Source: Leptospiraceae bacterium
Lineage (GTDB): Bacteria > Spirochaetota > Leptospiria > Leptospirales > Leptospiraceae
Reading direction: 5' to 3'
NCBI GenBank assembly: GCA_017996175.1
Contig: JAGOHK010000005.1
Span: 38,552 to 102,551 of the forward strand
DNA: 64,000 bases
Below, piece by piece: positions 18,757-29,669 of this stretch (positions are counted from its first letter, which is position 1; every line of letters begins with the position of its first letter). Made by a program: the position numbers and the translations under genes. The notes under the pieces were generated by a model, which had not been told where the DNA came from, searched no databases, and worked only from the letters and a program-made list of their open reading frames with translations.

Positions 18757-19535
18757 CGGTTGCAAGAAATAGCAGGAGTTGCGTAAAGGTCAGTAGTAAC
18801 TCCCGTAGGACATTCACAACCTGCTTTAGGTAAGCCTGTACTTTCCAGAATCGTACAAGGGTTACAAAGAGTACCTACAGGACAAGTTTTCCTTGTTTCT
18901 ATATCACATGCAGAGTTAGTACAAGTAGTAGGGTTGCAGCTACTTCCCGCCGGGCATTTACTTGGATCAACTCCCGCGCAAGCCGAAACAGGAAACGATG
19001 GGTTAGAGGACTGCTGTACATTACTTAAGACTGCCCTCAGCGTAAAGGTATACATTTCACATTTTTGAAAATACTGGATTCCAGGTGGAGGAACACGCCA
19101 TGCGATTTTACGTCGTTTGATATTCTCGGTTGAAGTGGAATTTTCGAGGGATAAATGTGGAAACGAAGGCAGAATTCCATTCTCGGAATAAATACTACTC
19201 GCTAGTCCTGTTTGCGTATCAATTAGAGTAGGAGTTTGGGTTGTGACATATAAATTGTATCCTATGAACTGTTGCTCGGTATTTGTGACAAAGTATTTTA
19301 CGATGTACTCGGGTCTATTAGGATTGAAATAACCTAACCAATCATTTCCGGACGTTGGGATCTCTTCTGTTGGAATTACGCCAATAAGCTGTGGAACATT
19401 GATAGGGTTTGTAAGAAACATCAAAGGAGATAACACTGTCGGTGTATCAGTATTCGTACCGCATGTAGATATAAATAAAGATAGAATTCCGAAAAGAAAC
19501 AATATTTGGATTAACCTAGGGTAATTTTTAATCAT
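18753..19535 (-). CDS. Putative lipoprotein with Cys-rich C-terminus
   Basis: The ATG at 19535 lies 5 bases after a strong GGAGG, so it is preferred over a start four codons earlier. The hydrophobic signal (LIQILFLFGILSLFISTC) ends at a cysteine in a relaxed spirochaetal lipobox. The first 190 residues look like a beta-rich domain, including an immunoglobulin-like stretch. The last 70 carry about a dozen cysteines in short CPAGSSCNPTTC-like repeats, presumably disulfide bonded. The function is not recognised. It heads the long minus-strand block and overlaps rsmI by 4 bases. Confidence 0.7.
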   Translation of the reverse strand: MIKNYPRLIQILFLFGILSLFISTCGTNTDTPTVLSPLMFLTNPINVPQLIGVIPTEEIPTSGNDWLGYFNPNRPEYIVKYFVTNTEQQFIGYNLYVTTQTPTLIDTQTGLASSIYSENGILPSFPHLSLENSTSTENIKRRKIAWRVPPPGIQYFQKCEMYTFTLRAVLSNVQQSSNPSFPVSACAGVDPSKCPAGSSCNPTTCTNSACDIETRKTCPVGTLCNPCTILESTGLPKAGCECPTGVTTDLYATPAISCNR

Positions 19536-19627
19536 GGTTTCCTCCATTTTTCAAATTACGTATAAAAGCCAAACAAAAAACAAGTTTTTTTGTTTTCAAT
19601 TCAAAGTATGTATATGAATATAATTTT

Positions 19628-20308
19628 ATGAAAAGTAATACAAGTATTTCTATAGTTGTAGCATTAATCTTAGTCCTAATCGGATACTTCGCTTTTTCTC
19701 CAGATGATAAAAAGAAGAAAAAAGCAGAATCTAAAAAACTAAGTATGCTTCTCAGTGGTGGCGGAAGTGATTCGGACGGTTCTGTATCCGAAAAAAAAAG
19801 AGGACAACGGAATAACGATGCTTCGGTCTTCGATGGTGAGTTTATGAAAACAGGCGTTTCTTTTCCTGAGGAAGAAGTAAATGCAAATTCGTCGGGCGAA
19901 AAAGGGGAAATTCCAATTAATCCACAAACTGGTAAACCTTGGGAAGAAGACGCGATGCAGCAATTCGAGGATTTAAGGAAACAATTTACGAATAATGATC
20001 TGATTCCACGTCGGATGACTCGGGTAGAAAAGGAAAAACAAGTTCAGTTACAGGATAAATGGAATAAGGCGCAAAATGCAGTCAATAGCGGTACTTTTAC
20101 CCGTGACGATTTAGATACACATTTTTCTCATCAGAAAAAAGTCGTAGAGGACAGGTTGCAAATTATCGAATACTTGATTGAGTCGCAAAAAGAAGATGGA
20201 GAAGCAGATAAAGATGGACAGTTCCAAAAAATTCTAGATGGAACCAAAGATCAAATGAGGCAATTAGATGCGCAGAAAGCTGAACTGGAAAAGAAATTAG
20301 GCGGGTAA
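19628..20308 (+). CDS. Single-pass membrane protein with coiled-coil domain
   Basis: Residues 6-24 form one transmembrane helix (SISIVVALILVLIGYFAF), followed by a lysine-rich stop-transfer run. A low-complexity Gly/Ser/Asp linker comes next, then NPQTGKPWEED. The last 110 residues are charged and helical and end in a coiled coil. The likely topology is N-in with a periplasmic coil. I do not recognise a family. The gene is divergent from the lipoprotein gene at 19535 and ends in a terminator. Confidence 0.65.
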   Translation: MKSNTSISIVVALILVLIGYFAFSPDDKKKKKAESKKLSMLLSGGGSDSDGSVSEKKRGQRNNDASVFDGEFMKTGVSFPEEEVNANSSGEKGEIPINPQTGKPWEEDAMQQFEDLRKQFTNNDLIPRRMTRVEKEKQVQLQDKWNKAQNAVNSGTFTRDDLDTHFSHQKKVVEDRLQIIEYLIESQKEDGEADKDGQFQKILDGTKDQMRQLDAQKAELEKKLGG

Positions 20309-20328
20309 ACAATATTTGTCCCGTTTTT
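20302..20328 (+). terminator. Intrinsic terminator overlapping the stop codon
   Basis: An outer CGGG/CCCG stem and an inner ACAA/TTGT stem, with a 3-base bulge on the left arm, are followed directly by a T-rich tract. The left arm contains the end of the coding region of the gene at 19628. Confidence 0.5.
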
Positions 20329-20348
20329 ATTATTACCTAGAAATATAG

Positions 20349-20795
20349 TCACTTTTGCTTTTTGGGTATAGCTCGCACATTTGACTTTATGGTATTTGAT
20401 ATTTCCATGGAAGTTTGATTTGCTAAAATTTTAGATAAATCAAGGAGGTTTCCTAGTGGTCTTAGTGCTTCTAGGAATTCTGCAATTTCTTTCGTTTCAA
20501 CTTTTTCGAGTTGTGCAGTAATTTTTAATAGAAATTCATTTAATGGATTCTTTTTTAACGTATCTCCGATTTTTCTATCAATGGAATTTAATTCATTTTG
20601 CCTTATTGCTATTTCAGCGAGTAGAATGCTCTTTCTAATCAGCAAATCATTGATTTTTTTTCCACCTTCAATTGTATCTGAAATGTCTTTTATGCCCTTC
20701 GTTGTAGCATTTTTTGCATCATCGATAATGTTACTTTTTTTAGATTTAGTTTTGGTTGTCAGTTTATTAGTGGGATATCGAGGAGAATTCGGCAT
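20349..20795 (-). CDS. Small basic helical protein next to the flagellar rod gene
   Basis: The 148-residue protein begins with a basic Ser/Thr/Lys-rich tail, then has amphipathic helices (LLIRKSILLAEIAIRQNELNSIDRKIGD, EFLLKITAQLEKVETKEIAEFLEAL) that suggest a coiled coil. There is no signal peptide or membrane segment. It follows the flagellar rod gene by 31 bases on the same strand, so a flagellar accessory role is possible but not shown. I do not recognise the family. Confidence 0.6.
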   Translation of the reverse strand: MPNSPRYPTNKLTTKTKSKKSNIIDDAKNATTKGIKDISDTIEGGKKINDLLIRKSILLAEIAIRQNELNSIDRKIGDTLKKNPLNEFLLKITAQLEKVETKEIAEFLEALRPLGNLLDLSKILANQTSMEISNTIKSNVRAIPKKQK

Positions 20796-20826
20796 TACAC
20801 TGTTTCGGGTAATGAGTAAGTAGAAG

Positions 20827-21696
20827 TTATCTACTTACCTCATTGATTAATCTTCCTAAAAGTGAATCATGGGTTTGGATTGCTTTTTGGTTTGCCTCAT
20901 AGGCGCGGTTAACTTCAATCATCTCCACCATTTCTGTAACAACTTGAACGTTAGACGCTTCCAAGTAGCCTTGTAAAACTTCCGGACCTTCTAGTTCATC
21001 CCGAAATGGTCTTGGCTCACCTGACTCAGGAGTATCTACATAAAAAGAATCTCCTTCTTTATCTAAGTGTCGCGGATTTTCTACAGTTCGGATTTTTAAT
21101 TTATCCAGAAGAACAGGATTTTTATAGCGATTGTGTTCGGCACTTGTAAGACCTTCGCGCGGATCATTTCCAATATCCGCATTCATAAAAACTTCCCCAT
21201 TTTCTTTTACTAGGAAATTTGCGCGAGTTACTTTGATGGGACCATTTTCCCCAAGAAGAGGAAAACCTTGCGGAGTAACTAAGTAGCCGTTATTGTCCAA
21301 TACAAATGCACCACTTCGGGTCAATCTTTCTCCACGATTGGTCATCACGGAAAAGAAAGCTGGTTTTTCTGCACCCGGTTTGTCATTTAACATGAGGTCA
21401 AATGGGTTTTCGGATTTTTTAACTGCACCTTGTTCGAAGCGAGTATAGACTTCGTTGACTTCTCCGCCTAATCCTAGTTTGCCAACTACAGGAGCTGTAT
21501 CGAAAGAGCCCATTGGAACTTTTCCCACACCGTCTTCATCGTAACGATGGATTAACATCTCAGGGAATGTTTTGAAAAGGGTTGTATCTCGCTTAAATGC
21601 AGTTTTGTCCACATTTGCTAGGTTGTTCGCGATCACGTCCATTCTAGTTTGTTGAATTGCCATTCCACTTGCGCCTGTATATATTCCTCTGAGCAT
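20827..21696 (-). CDS. Flagellar hook-basal body rod protein, FlhO/FlgF type
   Basis: The start [34 protein letters not shown] is the Flg_bb_rod signature. The C-terminal [29 protein letters not shown] is the rod-family end shared by FlgF, FlgG and FlgE. The stretch after the N-terminus ([16 protein letters not shown]) resembles FlhO of Bacillus and Borrelia more than enterobacterial FlgF. It builds the rod of the periplasmic flagella and is exported by the flagellar type III system, so it has no signal peptide. The length of 289 is normal. Confidence 0.92.
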   Translation of the reverse strand: MLRGIYTGASGMAIQQTRMDVIANNLANVDKTAFKRDTTLFKTFPEMLIHRYDEDGVGKVPMGSFDTAPVVGKLGLGGEVNEVYTRFEQGAVKKSENPFDLMLNDKPGAEKPAFFSVMTNRGERLTRSGAFVLDNNGYLVTPQGFPLLGENGPIKVTRANFLVKENGEVFMNADIGNDPREGLTSAEHNRYKNPVLLDKLKIRTVENPRHLDKEGDSFYVDTPESGEPRPFRDELEGPEVLQGYLEASNVQVVTEMVEMIEVNRAYEANQKAIQTHDSLLGRLINEVSR

Positions 21697-21844
21697 AATT
21701 ACCTCTATAGAGTTTATCGAACAACTATAGAAAATTTTGAGTAAAATTTGTCAAAACTGCAAAAGAAAGTGTTTTTACTATTCTCTCTAAACTGGAATAA
21801 TAAAATTTCCTTTTAGGAAAACTAGGAAACCCAAAACTATCCGA

Positions 21845-22726
21845 ATGAGTAGGGTGTTATTTGCTGATTTGGTGTTACTTCTTTTGAATGTGCTTTGGGG
21901 CTACTGTTTCATTTTAATCAAACAATTATTGGTCGAAATCTCTCCTTTTTACTTACTTTCTTTTCGATTTTTAATCGCTGCTTTTATCCTTTTACCTTTT
22001 CAAATTGGTAGTTTGAAGCATATATCACCTAGAGAACTCCTATATTTTAGTAGCTGCGGGCTTGCCCTTGGGTTAGGGTTTATTTTGCAGACCAAGGGAA
22101 TGACAACAACAGACCCTGGCAAATCGGGTGTTATCACTGGAACGCTTGTTGTATTTGTGCCTTTTATCCACTATTTTTGGACGGGTAACCGTTTGGGATG
22201 GCAAACAATCTTCGGAACAATTCTTACCTTTGTCGGACTTTATTTTATTTCTCTCGATGGTCTCGATGATCTAACAGAAGTCAATACTGGAGATTTATTT
22301 CTATTAGCCGGTGCAATGGTTTATGCTTTCCATGTTGTGATTGTGGATCGTACTCTTGTTAGCATTGAAAAACCGAATCCGATTTTACTTGCCCAAATAC
22401 AACTGTTTATCGTTGGGTTAATGAGTCTTATTCCCGCAATTTGGCAAGATCGAGTTCCAAATTCTTTTAGTAATTTTGCTATTTACGGAGTTCTATTTCT
22501 TGCAATCTTTGGAAGCCTTGTCGCGTATATTGTTCAAATGTGGGCGCAAAAATTTTCTCCCGCTCCTCATGTTGGAGTGATTCTTTCTACTGAAGCAGTA
22601 TTTGCATGTATTTTTTCCTATTTTATATTTGGGGAAAAATTTACCCTATTCATGTGGATCGGCGCTATTTTAGTCTTAGCCGGAATTTTAATTACGCAGG
22701 GAATTTTTCGTTTTAAGAGAGACTGA
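21845..22726 (+). CDS. EamA/DMT-family transporter
   Basis: The 293-residue protein has ten hydrophobic helices in two five-helix halves, as in drug/metabolite transporters of the EamA type. LLNVLWGYCFILIKQLLVEI opens the first half. GTLVVFVPFIHYFWTGNRLG and AQKFSPAPHVGVILSTEAVFACIFSYFIFGE match the conserved helix 4 and helix 9 segments. The substrate is unknown. The stop codon touches a fossil cyclase fragment directly downstream, a likely recombination junction. Confidence 0.9.
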   Translation: MSRVLFADLVLLLLNVLWGYCFILIKQLLVEISPFYLLSFRFLIAAFILLPFQIGSLKHISPRELLYFSSCGLALGLGFILQTKGMTTTDPGKSGVITGTLVVFVPFIHYFWTGNRLGWQTIFGTILTFVGLYFISLDGLDDLTEVNTGDLFLLAGAMVYAFHVVIVDRTLVSIEKPNPILLAQIQLFIVGLMSLIPAIWQDRVPNSFSNFAIYGVLFLAIFGSLVAYIVQMWAQKFSPAPHVGVILSTEAVFACIFSYFIFGEKFTLFMWIGAILVLAGILITQGIFRFKRD

Positions 22727-22947
22727 CTGTAAACACTGCAAGCAGGATGGAATCTAGTGGAACTCCATGAAAGATTAATATCAGTTATGCGACGTATGAA
22801 CTAGTGAAAGATTTTTTTGATTGCGAATACCGTGTTGAGGTAGATGCAAAAAACAAAGGAAAAATCAAGATGTATTATTTATATCGAATCAGTCCAGAAT
22901 TCTCGAATGATAGAGAAGGATTGGTTCCAAATGAAAAGTTTAGGTAA
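22726..22947 (+). pseudogene. Fossil C-terminus of a class III adenylate/guanylate cyclase
   Basis: Read from 22726, the frame gives TVNTASRMESSGTP, a TGA stop (22768-22770), then KINISYATYELVKDFFDCEY and on to LVPNEKFR and a TAA. This is the conserved end of class III cyclases as found in Leptospira; the Asn and Arg of VNTASR are the catalytic transition-state residues. The TGA replaces the Gly expected in TPGKI, one base change. The upstream catalytic domain is absent, because the fragment begins exactly where the DMT gene stops. There is no start codon or ribosome site, so it is a dead remnant. Confidence 0.88.
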
Positions 22948-23041
22948 GTCTAAAACTTATCTTAAGCACTCTGAATATTTACTGTAAATGAAGTTATTAA
23001 AATTGCTAGAATATGAATGTCCATTTGTTTTCTCCTAAAAA

Positions 23042-23629
23042 TTATTTTCTAATGCTGGTTGTGGTTAATGAAAGTTTTTCGAAGCTAGTGAGGAAAAAAT
23101 AAAATAACTTTAGTAAGTCAATAAATTCCCTATTAATTTCGATTATAGCGTAACTTGTTAGAATCATTTCAAAACCAATTATCTCAATCGAAAAGTTATT
23201 TTGTGAAATTAGGTCTTTCGATAAATCTGGGATATTTAATATTTGAGAAGGTAGTCTTTCTGTATCACTTTTAATAAAAAATTTTTCCTCTAAATTTTTG
23301 TTTTCACAAATTCCTTGGAGCGACTTGTTAAAAATTCCGCTCTTGGAATTATAAACTTTTTTGTCTTGAACAAGGAGATAATTCTCCTTTGGGTTGTAAA
23401 TTGGACTTTTTATTTTGAGTTGTAATTCTTTTTCTAAATAACCTTCATAGATAGCTTCTACGGAAACAGGTTTGTCATTTAATAATCCTCTAATGATTGG
23501 TCTTTCTAATGGATCATGAATTAGAGAAAATAAATAGTTGTTCTTTGAGGCGAACCTTTTCCAACTTTCCCATTTACTTCCCTCTTTAGAGTTAAATAGA
23601 ACTAGAAATAATTTATTTTGTAGCATCAT
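23042..23629 (-). CDS. Unknown protein, possibly DUF3137-like
   Basis: The 195-residue product has no signal peptide. The N-terminal part (WESWKRFASKNNYLFSLIHDPLERPIIRGLLNDKPVSVEAIYEG) has the WxxFAxxxxxxF and G-rich pattern of DUF3137-type domains that bind or modify something unknown. The C-terminal 45 residues include a hydrophobic helix (LLKLFYFFLTSFEKLSL). Two adjacent ATGs are possible starts. The assignment is weak. Confidence 0.5.
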   Translation of the reverse strand: MMLQNKLFLVLFNSKEGSKWESWKRFASKNNYLFSLIHDPLERPIIRGLLNDKPVSVEAIYEGYLEKELQLKIKSPIYNPKENYLLVQDKKVYNSKSGIFNKSLQGICENKNLEEKFFIKSDTERLPSQILNIPDLSKDLISQNNFSIEIIGFEMILTSYAIIEINREFIDLLKLFYFFLTSFEKLSLTTTSIRK

Positions 23630-23679
23630 GGAAATATATTTCCATAGCAGTAAATTTAATCAATAATTTTTTGACAAAA

Positions 23680-24693
23680 TTAAATTAATTTTCTAAAAAA
23701 TTGCAGGAGTATAAAATTTAACCATTTTCCATCGGGTATTTCCTCTGTTTTCCGAGTAATAAAGCCTACATGCCCACCGGTTTCGGTGAGAATTGGAGTG
23801 AGGGAAGGAATTTTTTTCCAATGAATACTTCGGAATGTATCTGGCGGAATTAAAGGATCATCCATTGCATGAATCACAATTCCCTTCGTTTTGATTTTAT
23901 GAATAAAGTGGATGCTTGAATTATGTTTGTAATAATCGAGTGCGCCTTTATAATCGAAGAGCGGTGCTGTAACCAAATCATCAAAGTCAAACATTGTTTT
24001 TGCATTATAAGCATTTTGCTTTATCTCTTTAGATGCCATTAAAACCCCTCGTTTGAACTTGTCTTTAAAAGAATCTAAAAATACTCTTCTGTAAAAAAGT
24101 CCCGCAGGTGAGTCGATGTACTCACAGGCTCTTTTTAAATCAAGAGGCGGAGATACTGCCGAAAAAAATTTAGATCGTATCGTTCTTTTTTCTCCAAAGT
24201 ATTTTAAAATTATATTTGCTGAAAGTGAAAACCCACAAAGTATAATCTTTTTAGAATAATGCCTGTATACATGATTTTCGATGAGAGCCACATCATCTGT
24301 TTTCCCCGCGTTATAACCTTTTTTGGATAAACCCTCTCCTTTTCCACAACCTCTCTGGTTAACACGTATTACCCCGTAACCGTTAAGGAGTGCAGCCTCA
24401 GCTAACGAAACAATATAATGGCTGTCCGAGGTTCCTTCCATTCCGTGAAATAAAACCATATAGTATCCATTGTAAGACACCGCTTTTTTATCTGTCTTAG
24501 AGAGAGGAGGATTGTGATCCAGCCATAGAAAGTCTCCACTTTCATCTTTTGTTTTTAAGATGATTACATCTGACTCATACTTTGTTTTTAAATTATTTTT
24601 AGGTGGGAATATGGTCGTGAAAATTGTTTGGACATGATTATTGTTTAAAAACTTGGGAGGGTGTAGATTTGTTACTTCAGTATTTCCGTCCAT
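23680..24693 (-). CDS. Alpha/beta hydrolase, YheT-like
   Basis: The 337-residue protein has the YheT/ABHD1-3 layout: NNHVQTIFTTIFPP at the N-terminus, HGMEGTSDSHY (oxyanion region), VNQRGCGKGEG, the nucleophile elbow GFSLSAN, and a late HAMDDPLIPP Asp and GGHVGF His. The Ser-Asp-His triad is complete. Relatives are esterases or lipases of unclear substrate. It overlaps the 3' end of the small acidic gene by 22 bases and is the last gene of the eno-ftsB-clpP unit. Confidence 0.9.
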   Translation of the reverse strand: MDGNTEVTNLHPPKFLNNNHVQTIFTTIFPPKNNLKTKYESDVIILKTKDESGDFLWLDHNPPLSKTDKKAVSYNGYYMVLFHGMEGTSDSHYIVSLAEAALLNGYGVIRVNQRGCGKGEGLSKKGYNAGKTDDVALIENHVYRHYSKKIILCGFSLSANIILKYFGEKRTIRSKFFSAVSPPLDLKRACEYIDSPAGLFYRRVFLDSFKDKFKRGVLMASKEIKQNAYNAKTMFDFDDLVTAPLFDYKGALDYYKHNSSIHFIHKIKTKGIVIHAMDDPLIPPDTFRSIHWKKIPSLTPILTETGGHVGFITRKTEEIPDGKWLNFILLQFFRKLI

Positions 24694-25007
24694 TCGTCTA
24701 CTTCTTCTTTATTAAAATATTTTTTCTCTTTCAGAAATTTCAAGAAATTCTTTAACATAATCTTAGACTTTTGTATCAGCTCTTCGAAATTATCAAAATT
24801 ATCTTCTAAATAAAAATGTAAAAAATCATCTACTTCGTACTGTGTAAAATCTTCTAAAAGAATCGCTTCTGGGGATTCATCATCCTCATCTTGAAATAAA
24901 AAAGAGAGATAATTTAAGATGAGTACAATTATCTCTCCATCTTCTTGTCTTTGTGTGTGATCTAAATAAAGTCTAAATACACTTTCTAATTCTTGGTTAT
25001 TGGACAT
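24672..25007 (-). CDS. Small acidic protein between clpP and the YheT-like gene
   Basis: The 111-residue protein is strongly acidic ([19 protein letters not shown]) with predicted helices and no signal peptide. It overlaps clpP by 11 bases and the hydrolase by 22, so it is certainly part of the operon. I do not recognise a family. An acidic protein coupled to ClpP could be an adaptor or a substrate-binding partner, but nothing in the sequence shows this. Confidence 0.65.
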   Translation of the reverse strand: MSNNQELESVFRLYLDHTQRQEDGEIIVLILNYLSFLFQDEDDESPEAILLEDFTQYEVDDFLHFYLEDNFDNFEELIQKSKIMLKNFLKFLKEKKYFNKEEVDEWTEILK

Positions 25008-25629
25008 GAATCGAAGTTGCGAGTGCGTCTACTATTCCATACTCAATTGCTTCACTAGCAGTCATATAATAATCTCTATCTGTATCTTGTGCGATTTTTT
25101 CGAGAGGTTGACTACATGCTTCTGCGAGAATTTTATTCAAAAGCTCTTTCGTTTTTTTAATTTCATTTGCGTGGATTCGAATGTCGGTAGCAGGGGCAAC
25201 AATTTGTCCACCTATACTTGGTTGGTGAATCATTACTTTTCCACTAGGATAAATAAATCTTCTACCTTTTTCTCCAGCGCATAATAGGAGTGAGCCCATA
25301 GAAGCCGCCATTCCCATACAAACAGTCGCAACTGGCGAAGAAATCATTTTCATCGTATCATAAATAGTCATTCCAGAGGTAATTACTCCACCAGGGCTAT
25401 TGATATAAAATGTGATTTCTTTTCCTGGATCAATCATTTCTAAATACATAAGTTTGCTTACAATTTCCTTTGCGGATTCATCCATTACAGGACCCCAAAG
25501 AAAAATTTTTCTGCTATCTAAAAATTTCTTTTGGATAGAATTTCCATTCTTAAGCTCTTCTAAAATATTAGGTGCTTTTTCTTCTGTTTCATCTTCTGAT
25601 TTAAGTAAGTTTGTTTGATTCAAGTTCAT
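24997..25629 (-). CDS. clpP: ATP-dependent Clp protease proteolytic subunit
   Basis: The catalytic triad of ClpP is visible. Counted from the upstream GTG it is Ser113 in [10 protein letters not shown], His138 in MIHQPS and Asp189 in [27 protein letters not shown] is also diagnostic. The N-terminus carries an acidic extension of about 35 residues ([19 protein letters not shown]) before the core, unlike E. coli ClpP. I prefer the ATG at 25629; a GTG three codons earlier is possible. Many spirochaetes have two ClpP forms; this one cannot be named ClpP1 or ClpP2 with certainty. Confidence 0.95.
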   Translation of the reverse strand: MNLNQTNLLKSEDETEEKAPNILEELKNGNSIQKKFLDSRKIFLWGPVMDESAKEIVSKLMYLEMIDPGKEITFYINSPGGVITSGMTIYDTMKMISSPVATVCMGMAASMGSLLLCAGEKGRRFIYPSGKVMIHQPSIGGQIVAPATDIRIHANEIKKTKELLNKILAEACSQPLEKIAQDTDRDYYMTASEAIEYGIVDALATSIHVQ

Positions 25630-25644
25630 ATCTACCACTTTTTA

Positions 25645-27424
<1,780 letters not shown>

Positions 27425-27570
27425 CTATTGTTTTTGCTGTCTTTTTTTCCAAGCAATATTTTAAAATAAAACAAAAACTTACATTTAATTAACGGTAAGA
27501 AAAATGAAAAACTCTTAAACTTTTTAGTTCGATCTGCCCATTTAAACCGAAATTAAGAAAAGGTAAAATT

Positions 27571-28188
27571 ATGAAGACTTGGTCAAATCGTTTTGTGTTA
27601 GGAATAACTGGCTCAATGGGTAGTGGTAAATCCGTGGTTACAAAAACTTTTGAATCACTAGGTGCTTTTCGGATTTCTGCTGACGAGATAGCTCATAGTT
27701 TTACAGCTTTTGATTCTCCTGTAAAATCGAATTTGGTAGAAATGCTCGGAGATACAATTTTGGATGAAAGGGGAAATTTGGATAGAAAAAGGATTGCCGG
27801 AATTGTGTTTTCTGATAAAAACGCCATTGTTAAGCTGAACGGTTTTTTGCATCCATTAATTCGGCAGAAGACATTGGATTTAATTGAATCTATTGCAGAT
27901 GGCAGAATTGTTGCATGGGAGGCTCCCTTACTTTTTGAAGCGAAGGGAGATACTATCTGTGACGCAACGTTAACAGTTTCGGCAGACTATGAAAATTCAT
28001 GGAAAAGGGTTCAGGAAAGAGATCAAATTTCAGAGGAGGAATTTCGAAACCGATTAGCGAACCAGATGGATATTAAGAAAAAGTTGGAATTATCCGACTT
28101 TAACATTATCAACGATAAAGACTTAACGCATTTGAACTCAGAATGCAACGCAATTTATTCCCTAATAATGAGTAAAAAATTATCCTAG
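27571..28188 (+). CDS. coaE: Dephospho-CoA kinase
   Basis: CoaE makes the last step of coenzyme A synthesis, phosphorylating the ribose 3' hydroxyl of dephospho-CoA. The P-loop GSMGSGKS, the substrate motif ISADEIAH, LNGFLHPLIRQ and WEAPLLFEA are typical, and 205 residues is the usual length. An AAAAGG site precedes the ATG. It is followed after 18 bases by the SPOR-domain gene. Confidence 0.95.
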   Translation: MKTWSNRFVLGITGSMGSGKSVVTKTFESLGAFRISADEIAHSFTAFDSPVKSNLVEMLGDTILDERGNLDRKRIAGIVFSDKNAIVKLNGFLHPLIRQKTLDLIESIADGRIVAWEAPLLFEAKGDTICDATLTVSADYENSWKRVQERDQISEEEFRNRLANQMDIKKKLELSDFNIINDKDLTHLNSECNAIYSLIMSKKLS

Positions 28189-28206
28189 TGGATAAGAAGG
28201 AAACAA

Positions 28207-28974
28207 ATGAAAGAGAGAACTTTTTATACAATCAATTTAGATTTTAGAAGAATTGTTTTTAGTGTGCTGATACTCATAGGTCTAATGGCTTATTTTTTTA
28301 TTTTAGGAAATTCTATCGGTAAAAAAAGTGTAGCCGTAAAAGAAAATAGTAGTTCCACAAAAGATGAATCTAAGCTGAGTGAAAAGTCACCATTAAAATC
28401 TTCTCCGGAAGAAAATATGGTGCCAGCTCCTGCTGAAGAAAAGATCGATAGTTCAGATTCTGAAGTTGTCGATTTAAAACCATCAGCCCCTATAGATAAT
28501 ACAAAACCTATTCCAGTCCCTGCACCTGTTGTAGAAGTGAAAGAGGACTTGCTAAAAAAAACACCAACAGCGAATCCTATTCAGCCTGCAACCGTAACAC
28601 CGGTTAAGACTGTTCCAGCTACCAATGTTGCGACTAACACAGCTTTGCCAGTTAAAAAGCCTATTTATGGTTATCCGCTAAAGAAAAATCCTATTGCTCC
28701 TGTAAAAAATCCAATTGTTTTAGAGGAGAAAAATTTTTATACAATTCAGTTGGGAGCTTTTAGTTCACAAGAGCAGGCAAACAAGTTTAAGGAAAATGTT
28801 CTAACTAAAAATAAATTTCCTGGGAAATTTGTTCCTTACGTTTTAAAACAAAGAGATTTCTTTGTTGTGAGAGTGGGTAAGTCAACGGTTAAAGAAGAAT
28901 TAGAAAAAATCGTTCAAAATTTAGATTCCGCAACCCAAGCTTCTGCCATGATTGTAAAAAATAGTAAACCATAG
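28207..28974 (+). CDS. SPOR-domain membrane protein
   Basis: The 255-residue protein has an N-terminal transmembrane helix (IVFSVLILIGLMAYFFILG), a Pro/Lys/Val-rich periplasmic linker (35-175), and a C-terminal SPOR domain (NFYTIQLGAFSSQEQANKF to the end) with FFVVRVGK. SPOR domains bind denuded glycan strands at division sites, so this protein is probably recruited to the septum, like FtsN or DedD. AAGGAAA precedes the ATG. Confidence 0.9.
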   Translation: MKERTFYTINLDFRRIVFSVLILIGLMAYFFILGNSIGKKSVAVKENSSSTKDESKLSEKSPLKSSPEENMVPAPAEEKIDSSDSEVVDLKPSAPIDNTKPIPVPAPVVEVKEDLLKKTPTANPIQPATVTPVKTVPATNVATNTALPVKKPIYGYPLKKNPIAPVKNPIVLEEKNFYTIQLGAFSSQEQANKFKENVLTKNKFPGKFVPYVLKQRDFFVVRVGKSTVKEELEKIVQNLDSATQASAMIVKNSKP

Positions 28975-28976
28975 AA

Positions 28977-29624
28977 TTGGTGACAGGAAGAATTTTTATA
29001 GAGTTTCACCGTTTGACTAGGTTTTTTATTGTATGTTTTTGTGCGTTGGTGGCAATTTTCCCTTATCCATCCATACTCTCCTTGGATCCACCAGTAGAAC
29101 CAATTCCACCGAACGTAGAATTAGCTGACAAAAAAGAGATTTCGAAGAAGGATTCTAAAAAGGAAAAGAATTTAAAATCGACTTCCATTACTGCTAAACT
29201 ATGTGACGGAAGACAGGTTGCTGGAAATATTGAATATGAAAAAGAGGAATTATTTTTTCAGCATACAAAAGAAGGAATTAAATACGACAAGAAACTCAGG
29301 ATAACGGATATTAAACAAATAAAGATCCAATCATGGGAACTCAAGAAGGGAAAGAAAGTAAAAGACGGAACGGCTTATCAGGCTTTTCCTGCGAAAGTAT
29401 TAATCACAAATTCCAGCGGAGAAAATTTTTTAGTAAAAGGTTTACAGGATACTGAGTTTTTAAATCTAAATGTGTCCAATCAAAATGGAGTTGCTAAACT
29501 TTATACCTATTGGTTGGACTTATTATACGATAATGGCTCATGGTATTCCAAACTTTCTACTATTAGTGGTCAAGAACGAGAAGATTGTTATCCCGATGTG
29601 ATTCGAACCATTCAGTTTAATTAA
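28977..29624 (+). CDS. Unknown secreted protein
   Basis: A TTG at 28977 or a GTG at 28980 starts a 215-residue product with a signal-like segment (LTRFFIVCFCALVAIFPYPSI). The mature part has a Lys-rich linker and a beta-rich domain (ITAKLCDGRQVAGNIEYEKEELFFQ, with LYDNGSWYSKL). The N-terminus of the domain looks like the small SH3-like barrels of spirochaetal exported proteins. It begins 2 bases after the SPOR gene, so it is probably co-translated. No function is assigned. Confidence 0.6.
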   Translation: MVTGRIFIEFHRLTRFFIVCFCALVAIFPYPSILSLDPPVEPIPPNVELADKKEISKKDSKKEKNLKSTSITAKLCDGRQVAGNIEYEKEELFFQHTKEGIKYDKKLRITDIKQIKIQSWELKKGKKVKDGTAYQAFPAKVLITNSSGENFLVKGLQDTEFLNLNVSNQNGVAKLYTYWLDLLYDNGSWYSKLSTISGQEREDCYPDVIRTIQFN

Positions 29625-29634
29625 CTTTAATTAC

Positions 29635-29664
29635 TTGACGCTCTTAGTGATAGATCGCATTTAT
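29635..29664 (+). promoter_or_regulatory. Weak candidate promoter just before a start codon
   Basis: TTGACG (29635-29640) is followed after 17-18 bases by CATTTAT, 5 bases before the ATG at 29670, which has no Shine-Dalgarno. The -10 is poor. If used, transcription would begin at or next to the start codon. Confidence 0.3.
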
Positions 29665-29669
29665 TTCTT

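Noticed and set aside
19619..19624. Perfect TATAAT as promoter of the gene at 19628
   Set aside because: It ends 3 bases before the ATG, so transcription would begin inside the gene, and no -35 fits.
22768..22770. In-frame TGA in the cyclase fragment as a selenocysteine or programmed read-through codon
   Set aside because: The fragment has no start codon, no ribosome site and no catalytic domain upstream; the stop replaces an ordinary Gly. Decay is the simpler reading.
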